Positions 56,724-64,000 of a stretch of 64,000 nucleotides of DNA are shown here, one piece after another. Every line of letters starts with the position of its first letter. Position 1 is the stretch's first letter. The notes beneath the pieces were generated by a model, which was not told where the DNA came from, made no database searches, and worked only from the letters and a program-made list of their open reading frames with translations. The stretch comes from Bacteroidota bacterium (lineage in GTDB: Bacteria; Bacteroidota; Bacteroidia; Bacteroidales; JAGNHN01), in contig JAKLHK010000010.1 in assembly GCA_022710185.1 (NCBI GenBank), forward strand, positions 34,566-98,565. Reading direction: 5' to 3'. A program made the translations under genes and the position numbers.

Positions 56724-58658
56724 TTAGCGTATGAGATGGAAGACCCCCACACGGGAATCCCTGGGCTTATAGGCATCTTTAAGCACGATCAGATAGGGGT
56801 AGGTTCCGCAAGGCGCATCTTTTCCTCGGATACGTCCATCCCATAATTCCGTAAATCTGCTGCTGTAGAACACCTGCTGACCCCAGCGGTCGAAAATAAT
56901 AAGTTCGTAGGATTCATAGCCTTCCAGGATACCCACAGGGCCTATGAAGTCATTCATCCCATCCCCATTGGGGGTGAAGGCATTCGGAAGATAAATGTGA
57001 TTGCAGTCCGATACCCTCACAAATACTGAGGTATCGTCGTAACAATTGACCCCGTTGGAGAAGTTGCTAACCGTAAGAGCAAAGGAATCGGAGACATAGG
57101 GCTTCACCGTGATCATCGGGGTCGTTGCTCCCGTGCTCCAGAGGTAAGCCCCGGCAGGCCCGGCCAACAGCTCAATGCTTTCACCGGCGCACAGGCTGTC
57201 TGCTGACCGATAGATCAGCGCTTCAGGCAAGGGAATGGGAGCTATGCTGACGCTATCGGAAGAAGAGCAGCCGAAGGTATCCAACAACTGAACGCTGAAG
57301 TTTGAAAATGAAGAAGGTGAAACGGTGATCTGTGAAGTGGTATCCCCGTTGTTCCACAGATAGTGATCAGCTGGCCCTGGGTACAGCCACACACTATCCC
57401 CCAGGCATATTTCCCTATCGGGGCCCAGGTTGGCGACAGGCCCGGCAGAGATGCTTACGTGGATCGTATCGCTTGCCTGGCAGCTTCCCCGTTGAACAGC
57501 AACCCAATACGTGCCACTCATGGTTGCAAATATGCCCGGGCTGCTGCTGCCATTGCTCCACAGATAGGTGGAACTGTCGTTCGGCGCATCGAGCCAGAGG
57601 CTGCTTCCATCGCAGATCACGGTATCATGGCCCAGGTCAACGACTGGATATTCAACAACTTCAAGCATCATTGTATCCATCGTAAGGCAATGGCCATTGG
57701 CTACCTCAACCCAGATAACGGTTGTTGAGTCAGCGGTAAGCATAGGGGCCGTGGACCCGTTAGACCAGAGGTAGGTTGAGGCCGGATCCGCTGTGGCATC
57801 CAGGACCACGCTGTCGCCCTGGCAGATGGACTGGTCCGGGCCGAGGTCGACGACCGGGTAATTAAAAACCTCAACATTCACCGTATCATAAAAAGTGCAC
57901 TCCTGTGCAAAGTAGATATCATCGAGGGCAAAGTCGTTGCCACTGATGGCGGTGTTCTGGTTGGTGATGCATATTGTGGCCGAGGTGTTTGCCCCGCTGT
58001 TCCATACCTGGAAGAAATTCTGCCAGCTACAGGTAGTTCCCGACAGGTACACCAGGGGTCCTATGTTCTGGTTATTGATGGTGAAATTGAGGATCGCGGG
58101 ATTTGAGGGATGGACAGACGTGAACCAGGCGGAGAAGATATAATCCGTATTGGGCAGTATATTGATGCTCTGGCACCAGATATGGGTGTTGACGGTACTG
58201 GAACCGTTCACGATCATGAAATTGCCTGTTCCTGTGGTATGGTCGGTACAGGGGGAGAAGTTGGTATGCGTCAGGCTGGCATTGGTACTGATGGCGTATT
58301 TGCCTTCCAGTGAGAGCAGGCCATACGGCCCGCCGGTCCCATAGCCATAGCTACTTGAAAAATAATTATTTCCCAGGCTGAAGTCGCCATTCACCACCAG
58401 GTTGGTGGAATCGATGATATGGGTGCGGCACCAATAGGCACCGCTGGCATTCACCGTGATGGAAGATCCTGTGGCTCCGGTGTTCCAGAGGTAATTAAGA
58501 TAATTACCACCCGCATCCAGAACAAGGCTTTGCCCGGTGCAAAGCGCAGTATCCTGCCCGATATCCAGGGTATCGGTACATACCTGGGTTTTCACTCCTG
58601 AGGCCAGAAGGATCAGCGCGGGCAGGATCAAGCGTTTCAGGAGGGCCTGGATGCTCAT
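56724..58658 (-). CDS. Secreted multi-domain protein with gliding-type (type B) T9SS sorting domain
   Basis: A ~644-residue secreted protein. Signal peptide ('LLKRLILPALILLASGVKTQ'), then a series of PKD/Ig-like repeats with 'DLGPDQSICQGDSVVLDA', 'DLGHDTVICDGSSLWLDA' and 'NLGPDREICLGDSVWLYP', each continuing 'YLWSNGSTAP', and one carbohydrate-binding-like jelly roll near residues 80-260. The last ~90 residues ('IYLPNAFTPNGDGMNDFIGP', 'YELIIFDRWGQQVFYSSRF', 'WDGRIRGKDAPCGTYPYLI') are the CHU_C / type B sorting domain, whose substrates are retained differently from type A. Adhesion or polymer binding is probable. MSIQALL at 58658 is chosen; MHQP at 58670 is possible. Confidence 0.88.
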   Translation of the reverse strand: MSIQALLKRLILPALILLASGVKTQVCTDTLDIGQDTALCTGQSLVLDAGGNYLNYLWNTGATGSSITVNASGAYWCRTHIIDSTNLVVNGDFSLGNNYFSSSYGYGTGGPYGLLSLEGKYAISTNASLTHTNFSPCTDHTTGTGNFMIVNGSSTVNTHIWCQSINILPNTDYIFSAWFTSVHPSNPAILNFTINNQNIGPLVYLSGTTCSWQNFFQVWNSGANTSATICITNQNTAISGNDFALDDIYFAQECTFYDTVNVEVFNYPVVDLGPDQSICQGDSVVLDATADPASTYLWSNGSTAPMLTADSTTVIWVEVANGHCLTMDTMMLEVVEYPVVDLGHDTVICDGSSLWLDAPNDSSTYLWSNGSSSPGIFATMSGTYWVAVQRGSCQASDTIHVSISAGPVANLGPDREICLGDSVWLYPGPADHYLWNNGDTTSQITVSPSSFSNFSVQLLDTFGCSSSDSVSIAPIPLPEALIYRSADSLCAGESIELLAGPAGAYLWSTGATTPMITVKPYVSDSFALTVSNFSNGVNCYDDTSVFVRVSDCNHIYLPNAFTPNGDGMNDFIGPVGILEGYESYELIIFDRWGQQVFYSSRFTELWDGRIRGKDAPCGTYPYLIVLKDAYKPRDSRVGVFHLIR

Positions 58659-58670
58659 AGGTTGATGCAA

Positions 58671-59380
58671 GGTACAGAATAAGATGACGGGTGGTCAAGT
58701 ACCCTCACACTCACACCTGCCGGCAGGCAGGCTCACACTCACACTCACTCTGACACTCATTGCTCATCGCTCAATGCTGAGTGCTCACAGACAAGTAACA
58801 TTGAGCAGTGATTGCCAACCGCGATGCATTAAGCCTAAAAAAGTGCTTGCTGAAGAAAGCAATGAGCATTGGCCAACATTGTCGGACTCTATGCTCTTGC
58901 TTTCAAGCTGTTCTCACTGTTCTGACTGTTCCCACTGTTCTGACTGTCCTGACTGTCCTGCCGGCCACAGCCCTGAGCTGGAGTCTCGGCTTCCCGGCCC
59001 TGCAAGGGCCGCCCTGATATAGGATGTACCCTCTTCCGGGTCTCTGTTTCCATCGGAAATATAACTCTATATCATTGTTTTTCATTTTGTTACACTTAAC
59101 GGTTATAACGGTTATATCGGTTATATCGGTTATATCGGTTAAATCGGGAAGGTTTGGGAGTCCTGGCCCAAAATTTTATGAGGGCGGTTGCAATCGAGCT
59201 TGCACTGACGAGATTGCTGCAATTTCCTTCGAAAATTGCAGCGGACTGCTTGGGGGGGGGATTGAGAGTGAGTGTGGAGTGTGAGTGTCGAGTGAATGTG
59301 TTGTGAGTACTGGCGAGCGTCTGAGGTGTAGCCTTGCTAAGCGTTCGCACGCGAGCAAGCTCGGTGCTCCGCAAAAGCAA
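58671..59380. repeat. 747-bp gene-free block of short tandem arrays and hairpins
   Basis: No gene between the gliding-type gene and the tRNA. CTCACA hexamers at 58700-58755 with the palindrome CCTGCCGGCAGG inside; a GCTCAATGCT...GACAAGTAACATT element at 58768-58808 (a second copy near 61148-61170); six 9-bp CTGTTCTGA units at 58909-58962; five 9-bp GGTTATATC units at 59101-59145; a 10-bp-stem hairpin (GCTGCAATTT / AAATTGCAGC, 59216-59242); a G9 run at 59252-59260; and GTGAGT repeats at 59263-59310. Confidence 0.8.
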
Positions 59381-59413
59381 AAAGCTCCAAAAAGCAGTGC
59401 TTTTTGGAGCTTT
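59381..59413 (-). terminator. tRNA-Asp terminator hairpin
   Basis: A perfect 16-bp inverted repeat (AAAGCTCCAAAAAGCA / TGCTTTTTGGAGCTTT) with a one-base centre (effective loop a few nt), just after the tRNA 3' end on the minus strand and followed there by TTGCTTTTGC. Confidence 0.85.
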
Positions 59414-59417
59414 GTTG

Positions 59418-59491
59418 CGGTCCGGACGAGACTCGAACTCGCGACCCCGTGCGTGACAGGCACGTATTCTAACCAACTGAACTACCGGACC
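59418..59491 (-). tRNA. tRNA-Asp (anticodon GTC)
   Basis: On the minus strand: acceptor stem GGTCCGG / CCGGACC, D-arm with AGTTCAGTTGGTTAGA, anticodon arm CGTGC-CTGTCAC-GCACG giving anticodon GTC, and T-arm with GGTTCGAGTC-type 'GAGTTCGAGTCTC'. Discriminator base G, as required for aspartate identity. No CCA is encoded. Promoter and terminator flank it closely, so it is a single-gene unit. Confidence 0.96.
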
Positions 59492-59521
59492 AGGAAATCG
59501 TTTTCCCCTCGTTTGGGGATG

Positions 59522-59552
59522 CAAATATAGAGAGTAAATTATTCCCGGCAAA
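59522..59552 (-). promoter_or_regulatory. tRNA-Asp promoter (TTTG-N19-TATATTTG)
   Basis: The minus strand has TTTG (59552-59549), exactly 19 bp, then TATATTTG (59529-59522): the best promoter match in the window. Transcription would start near 59515, about 24 nt before the tRNA. Confidence 0.85.
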
Positions 59553-59644
59553 GAAATTTTTCTTGCCCGGAAGGAACACAGAACATAGCACACGGAACAT
59601 CACCTCCCCTGTTTCGTACCTTTACCTATCGCTATACGCTGATC

Positions 59645-61126
59645 ATGGAAACGGAAAATGGTTTCTCCACATGCTCCGGGACTGAGGATGAAGGACAGGA
59701 GCGGACAGGTAGTACCCGCCGGGCGGCTTTTGCCGGCCGCTTCTACCCCGAAGAGGCCCGGGCGCTGCAACTCAGCCTCGACAACCACTTCACCCGGGCA
59801 AACGACCATGAGCTGCACCATCTCAGGGCCCTCATCGTACCCCACGCCGGATATGTCTACAGCGGCGACGTGGCTGCCGAAGCCTACCGGCAGATCGCCC
59901 CGGAGGCCCGCTACGACACCATCATCATCCTGGCGGCCAGCCACCGCTGCGCCTTCGCCGGTGCCTCCATCGACCTCAGCAAGACGTACCAGACCCCCCT
60001 GGGAACAGTCTCTGTTAACCTGGAGCTGGCCCGCAGATTGCTGTCGGAGCACCCTGAAGTGTTCATCTTCCAGGATGAGGCCCATAAAACCGAACACAGC
60101 CTGGAGGTCCAGCTTCCCTTCCTTCAGCATCGCCTGCTCCACCCCTTCCGCATGCTGCCCATCGTGATCGGATCCCAAAATAAGGACACATGCCGAGCCC
60201 TGGCCGAAGCCCTGCGACCACTCTTCACCCCTGATAATCTGTTCATTATCTCTTCCGACTTCTCCCATTACCCCCCCGCCGAAGAGGCACGGCAGGCCGA
60301 CGCCCGCACCGCCCGGGCCATCGCCTCCAATGACCCGGAGATCCTCATGGACTCCATGCGGGAACATGGACGGCAGCGGATCCCCGGGCTGGCGACCTCG
60401 CTCTGCGGGTGGAGCGCTGTGCTCACCCTGCTCCATCTCACGCGGGAAGTGGCCGACGGACATTATCACCTGCTGAGATACCAGCATTCAGGAGACCAGG
60501 CCTTTGGGGATGTTAGGGAAGTGGTGGGCTACTGGGCCATAGCCTTCACCGACCCCGAAGGTAACCTTGCCGACAAGCCCTTCCTGCTGAGCCGGGAGGA
60601 AAAGGATATACTGCTGATGATTGCCCGAAGGACCCTGGAAGCCGATCTCAGGGAAGGGAGGGAATGGCTGGTGGCAAAAGAGTCGGTACCCCCCTCCCTG
60701 CGCTGCCCGCGCGGGGTCTTCGTGAGCCTGAAAAAAGAGGGACGGCTCAGGGGATGCATCGGACGCTTCAGCACTGAAGAGCCCCTCTACGTAGGCGTGC
60801 AGGAAATGGCCCTGGCCGCCGCCAGCCACGATACCCGCTTCCGTCCCCTCCGTGTTGATGAACTGGAGCACACCCACATCGAGATTTCGGTACTGGGGCC
60901 CCTACGAAAGATCACCCGCATTGAAGAGATCGAGCCGGGACGGCACGGCATCTACCTGCGCCAGGGCCAGGCCTCCGGCACCTTTCTGCCACAGGTTGCA
61001 CAGGAAACGGGCTGGTCGAGGGAAGAACTCCTGGGCCACTGCGCCCGCGACAAAGCCGGCATCGGCTGGAACGGCTGGAAAGAAGCGGAGATCTACGTGT
61101 ACGAAGCGGTAGTCATTGGTGAGTAA
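59645..61126 (+). CDS. AmmeMemoRadiSam system: fused Memo (protein B) and AMMECR1 (protein A)
   Basis: A 493-residue fusion. Residues ~25-290 are a MEMO1/aromatic-dioxygenase-fold domain with His metal-ligand motifs ('LIVPHAGYVYSGDVAAEAYR', 'EHSLEVQLPFLQHRL', 'FIISSDFSHYPPAEEAR'). Residues ~305-493 are AMMECR1, with 'FVSLKKEGRLRGCIG' containing the family's LRGCIG core, and 'TFLPQVAQETGWSREELL'. In other bacteria the two are separate genes, called AmmeMemoRadiSam proteins B and A, with a radical SAM partner; that partner is not adjacent here. The function of the trio is not established. The stop lies within GGTGAGTAAACTCACC, an inverted GTGAGT element. Confidence 0.93.
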   Translation: METENGFSTCSGTEDEGQERTGSTRRAAFAGRFYPEEARALQLSLDNHFTRANDHELHHLRALIVPHAGYVYSGDVAAEAYRQIAPEARYDTIIILAASHRCAFAGASIDLSKTYQTPLGTVSVNLELARRLLSEHPEVFIFQDEAHKTEHSLEVQLPFLQHRLLHPFRMLPIVIGSQNKDTCRALAEALRPLFTPDNLFIISSDFSHYPPAEEARQADARTARAIASNDPEILMDSMREHGRQRIPGLATSLCGWSAVLTLLHLTREVADGHYHLLRYQHSGDQAFGDVREVVGYWAIAFTDPEGNLADKPFLLSREEKDILLMIARRTLEADLREGREWLVAKESVPPSLRCPRGVFVSLKKEGRLRGCIGRFSTEEPLYVGVQEMALAAASHDTRFRPLRVDELEHTHIEISVLGPLRKITRIEEIEPGRHGIYLRQGQASGTFLPQVAQETGWSREELLGHCARDKAGIGWNGWKEAEIYVYEAVVIGE

Positions 61127-61199
61127 ACTCACCACATTTATCCTCGCTCAATGCTCAAAGACAATTAACATTTCCCATCCACTACCTTCACCTCTTACA

Positions 61200-61236
61200 C
61201 TAGCCACCAGCCACTGTCTGCCGAAGGCAGACCCGC
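61200..61236. repeat. Dispersed 37-bp repeat, copy 2
   Basis: TAGCCACCAGCCACTG, the GTCTGCC-GAA-GGCAGAC hairpin and CCCGCC, almost the same as 30000-30036. It is placed just past the stop codon of the M43 protease gene in the same orientation relative to the gene, but here it is not translated. Confidence 0.85.
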
Positions 61237-61246
61237 CACAAAAAAA

Positions 61247-63610
61247 TTACCTGAGTATTAGCTTACGGGAAACGACCTGTGAATCACCCACCAAATCCAT
61301 CAGGTACATCCCGGCCGGCAGAGCCGACACGTCTAAACTCAGGTAATTGCCTTCTGTGAGTTGAATGTCGATGGAATAAACGGTCTTGCCCTGCAGATTG
61401 TTCAGGCGCAGGTGAAATTTTCCGCTGAGGTTCTTCCATCCCAGGGTGACGTGCCCGTCGGAAGGATTGGGGAAGACGCTGAGCTGGGGCTCGTCCTGCA
61501 GGGCCTCCCCTGCCGCCAGCACGTTGGTGATGCGGATATCGTCGAGGTAAATGTTGTTCCCCAGGGTACTGACGGCTTCGAAGGCTATACGTACGTTGGG
61601 CTGTCCGGCCCAGGCGCTCAGGTCGATGCCGTTGCAGGGGCTGCCATAGCTCCCTCCACACCATTCTGCATCGCCAGCAGGCGTGAACTTCTGGGTCATG
61701 GGTGGACGGGTGGCGAAATTGCCTGTGCCGTTGTCGCCGCCAGAGAACACCCTCGCCCAGGTCTGCCCGCAGTCCGCAGAAACATAGATGATAAGGGAAT
61801 CGCTGAGGGCGGCTTCATACTGGGCATAGGCATGCTTGAACATGAGGTAGGCCTGGGTGAGCCCGCTCAGGTTGACCGCGGGAGTGATGAGCCGGTCACG
61901 GTGGCTGAGTGAATTGGTCCCATGAATGGGAATGACGACGGCCTTGTTGTCGGGGAGGTCAGAAGGCACGGTAGCCAGCTCCCAGCTGAAGTCCGCATCA
62001 GGATTCTGCCTTTCCCATTCCTGGCGCTCCAAACCGCCATCCTCAAAGAACTCCATGAACCATACCGGCGCCCCGCCGGCGAGGATCAGGTCCTGGTGCT
62101 TAATGCTGCGTGCACCGTTCACATTGGTGACTTCAAGGGTGACGGTATATTTTCCGGGGGCGTCGAAGCTGACCAGCGGATCGGCATTGCCGGCCCAGGT
62201 GCCCCCATGGAAGCTCACGGTAGGCGGATCAAAACTATACATCCATCCGGTGGGGCAGGCAGTGCTTTGGTCGGTAAACCGGATCTGTTCCCCGGTGCAG
62301 ACGATGCGGCGTGTAAGTTCGAAGGCCGGTTGCGGCCTGAGGGTATCACTGACGGTGATGAAATTATCGAGGAAAAGGGTATCGTTCCCGGCGGGGTTGC
62401 CTACGATGAGGGTGACATCCCACTGCCCGACCTGGCTGAATGCCACGGGGCCGGGGTTGGGCGCGGTGGAGCTGGAGGGGTTGCCGTTCTCGAAAGTCCA
62501 CTGGTAGGTCTGCACTACCCCGGTGCTCTGGTCAGTGAAATTCACTGCACATCCGGGCACCGTGAAGTTGGCATCCACGGCCAACTGCGCGGCCGGGGGC
62601 TCGCTGATGCACCCCAGGGAGCTGAGCAGCCCGGACCTCCATATGTTGATGGCAGCCAGCATACGGGCTTTCTGCCCGGCAGTAAAGAGGTTCATGCAGT
62701 TGTCGTTGACATAGTCCATATAGTTCATGAACATGTCCTCGGAACTGCAGGATGACTTTGGATAGCTGGGGCAGTTATAATACTCCGCCCCCTGGTTGGG
62801 GGTATCGTTGACATAGTCGGTACCGGTGCATGCTCCGCCGTCGTCGCCCCATATATGCCTCAGGTTGAGCCAGTGGCCCACCTCATGCGTTGCAGTACGC
62901 CCCTTGTTGAAGGGATAGGTGGCGGTGCCCATGGTGCCGAAGCTCTGGTAATCGATGACCACTCCATCCGTGGCGGCGCTTCCGCCGGGAAACTGGGCAT
63001 AGCCCAGCACCCCGCCCTGCAGCTTGCAGACCCACATATTCATATAAGAATTGGCGTCCCAGGCGTTGGTGCCCCCGGCAGCGGCGAATTTCACGCTGTT
63101 GTTGGTGGTGTTGAAATTGGTATTGGTGGTCTGTTTGCGGGTAATCCCGGAGGTGGCGTTACCGTTGGGGTCGCGGGTGGCCAGGCAGAACTCCACTTCG
63201 ATATCCGCTGCCAGGGACTGGAACACGGCCGGGGTGTTCCCCGCATCGGCATTCATCCGGCGGTAGTCCTGGTTGAGGACCTCTATCTGACTGAGGATCT
63301 GCGCATCGCTGACGTTCTGTGAAGCGTTGGCATAGACCACATGCACCACCACGGGGATGGTAACCACGTCGTTGGTATTCTTGAGCTTGTGGGCGTTGTT
63401 GATCAACCAGGCGTTGGTCATCTCCTCGATCTGCTGCATGCGTTCTTCCAATCCCGGGTCATCAGCCTTCAGTGCTTCGAAGTTGTGCATGGTGCCGCAG
63501 CGTTCGTGGGTACCATCGGAATGGTCATGGTGGTGATCGGGGTCGCTCTGGGTATAGGCGAAGGGGCTGGCCATCAGGGCCAGGGTGAGCAGGGTAAGCA
63601 GGTATCGCAT
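61247..63610 (-). CDS. Secreted M43 (pappalysin-like) metalloprotease with T9SS sorting domain
   Basis: A 787-residue secreted metzincin. Signal peptide (MRYLLTLLTLALMASPFAYTQ), a His-rich propeptide start ('DPDHHHDHSDGTHERC'), then the catalytic domain with the zinc site 'HEVGHWLNLRHIWGD' near residue 240 and Met-turn 'MFMNYMDYVNDNCMNLF'. A PKD domain ('YQWTFENGNPSSSTAPNPGP'), a second PKD-like domain, and a MAM/jelly-roll-like region follow. A type A sorting domain ends it ('LSVFPNPSDGHVTLGW' to 'VVSRKLILR'). Start at 63610 because a TACTTTTG box lies 21 bp upstream. Confidence 0.92.
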   Translation of the reverse strand: MRYLLTLLTLALMASPFAYTQSDPDHHHDHSDGTHERCGTMHNFEALKADDPGLEERMQQIEEMTNAWLINNAHKLKNTNDVVTIPVVVHVVYANASQNVSDAQILSQIEVLNQDYRRMNADAGNTPAVFQSLAADIEVEFCLATRDPNGNATSGITRKQTTNTNFNTTNNSVKFAAAGGTNAWDANSYMNMWVCKLQGGVLGYAQFPGGSAATDGVVIDYQSFGTMGTATYPFNKGRTATHEVGHWLNLRHIWGDDGGACTGTDYVNDTPNQGAEYYNCPSYPKSSCSSEDMFMNYMDYVNDNCMNLFTAGQKARMLAAINIWRSGLLSSLGCISEPPAAQLAVDANFTVPGCAVNFTDQSTGVVQTYQWTFENGNPSSSTAPNPGPVAFSQVGQWDVTLIVGNPAGNDTLFLDNFITVSDTLRPQPAFELTRRIVCTGEQIRFTDQSTACPTGWMYSFDPPTVSFHGGTWAGNADPLVSFDAPGKYTVTLEVTNVNGARSIKHQDLILAGGAPVWFMEFFEDGGLERQEWERQNPDADFSWELATVPSDLPDNKAVVIPIHGTNSLSHRDRLITPAVNLSGLTQAYLMFKHAYAQYEAALSDSLIIYVSADCGQTWARVFSGGDNGTGNFATRPPMTQKFTPAGDAEWCGGSYGSPCNGIDLSAWAGQPNVRIAFEAVSTLGNNIYLDDIRITNVLAAGEALQDEPQLSVFPNPSDGHVTLGWKNLSGKFHLRLNNLQGKTVYSIDIQLTEGNYLSLDVSALPAGMYLMDLVGDSQVVSRKLILR

Positions 63611-63630
63611 CCGTTCAGAAATAATTTCGC

Positions 63631-63638
63631 CAAAAGTA
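63631..63638 (-). promoter_or_regulatory. -7 box of the M43 protease gene (TACTTTTG)
   Basis: The minus strand reads TACTTTTG, a perfect TAnnTTTG, 21 bp before the ATG at 63610. A TTG with 23-bp spacing lies upstream (63664-63662), so the -33 element is non-ideal. Confidence 0.5.
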
Positions 63639-63737
63639 AGCATTCCACTCCAACAGGGAGGCAAGGGATGCATATTCCTGGGCAATCCCCGAAAGGGTTG
63701 ACATGGTGCGGGGCTTTTCTGCCTTGATATCTGATAA

Positions 63738-64000
63738 TCAGTTCTTTAAAAATCGAACACTGGATTGGATCCCTTGGCCACTGAGCCGGAGCAGGTAGAT
63801 GCCGGGGGTAAGCTGGCTGATTTCCAGTTGAAGGGAGGGGCTGGAAGGCTGCAGAGAAAAGCGGAGCACCGGGCGGCCGGACAGGTCATATACTTCCCCC
63901 TGGGTGAAGGGATGGGCTGGGGGGAGATCGCAGCGCAGGTTGCCGTGGGCCGGGTTGGGGTATGGCTGGAGGGGGGTGGGGGTGGGTGGGCGGGCACTGC
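63738..64000 (-). CDS. C-terminal end of a T9SS type A sorting-domain protein (5' end outside window)
   Basis: Minus-strand frame open from the window end to the stop at 63738-63740. It encodes a Pro/Thr-rich linker (ARPPTPTPLQ), then 'PYPNPAHGNLRCDLPP', 'GEVYDLSGRPVLRFSL', 'LTPGIYLLRLSGQG' and a final 'RFLKN'. These are all elements of the type A sorting domain. Only the last ~86 residues are visible, so the cargo domain is unknown. Same strand as the M43 protease gene, 128 bp upstream of its start. Confidence 0.85.
   Translation of the reverse strand, partial: SARPPTPTPLQPYPNPAHGNLRCDLPPAHPFTQGEVYDLSGRPVLRFSLQPSSPSLQLEISQLTPGIYLLRLSGQGIQSSVRFLKN

Noticed and set aside
58684..59022. Short frames in the repeat block before tRNA-Asp, including Ser/His/Cys-rich repeats
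   Set aside because: They are translations of 6- and 9-bp tandem arrays, with no conserved start or promoter.
63746..63997. Pro/Thr-rich frame at the window end
   Set aside because: It is a different frame from the true T9SS sorting domain, which ends at 63738 and reads YPNP and GIYLLRL motifs.

Overview
The window is chromosomal DNA of a Bacteroidota bacterium with high GC for the phylum. Three things show this. Many secreted proteins end in type IX secretion (T9SS) sorting domains, of type A and of the gliding-associated type B. Promoters match the phylum's TTTG-N19-TAnnTTTG consensus and Shine-Dalgarno sequences are largely absent. The families found (DUF47/PiT, Porin_O_P, LUD, RsfS, Bacteroidota-type POT transporter) also fit. 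I cannot place it more precisely. Menaquinone is made by the futalosine route (mqnB, mqnD, mqnE).

Layout. 1-8.1 kb: the end of a large TPR protein, an outer-membrane barrel, gyrB and the tail-specific protease. 8.1-14.6 kb: mqnD-mqnB, mqnE and two T9SS substrates, one with FG-GAP repeats and one a lysyl-endopeptidase-like protease. 14.7-19.8 kb: an operon of PASTA protein, T9SS protein and rluD, divergent from ddl. 20-28.2 kb: housekeeping genes (rdgB, NUDIX, pyrE, birA, rsfS, ftsH, LUD protein, DUF2007, cdsA, psd). 28.2-33.5 kb: a Cys/His-rich peptide, yjjG, DUF554, a TIGR01212 radical SAM protein, a POT transporter and DUF4184. 33.6-39.8 kb: an NtrC-type response regulator with a degenerate AAA+ domain, divergent from uncharacterised envelope genes; then an OmpA lipoprotein and a VWA protein. 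39.9-49.8 kb: an eight-gene minus-strand operon. 50.1-51.0 kb: a decayed AbgT transporter. 51.2-56.6 kb: an RND efflux system. 56.7-64 kb: a gliding-type T9SS protein, tRNA-Asp, a Memo-AMMECR1 fusion, an M43 metalloprotease and the end of another T9SS protein.

The best candidate for a new system is the operon at 39.9-49.8 kb. It has one strong promoter and encodes, in order, a DUF47/PhoU-like protein, a PiT phosphate permease fused to a coiled coil and LuxR-type helix-turn-helix, a Porin_O_P porin, a triple lamin-tail lipoprotein, a CYTH-like protein, a true CYTH enzyme, an SLC13-type anion transporter and an unknown two-TM protein. I read it as a phosphate or polyphosphate uptake and sensing locus in which the permease may itself be a membrane-tethered transcription factor.

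A second theme is intergenic short-unit tandem arrays of 6, 7 and 9 bp. The 7-bp arrays place stop codons in every frame and supply the last residues and stop codons of at least four proteins. No CRISPR array, insertion sequence or rRNA operon was seen.
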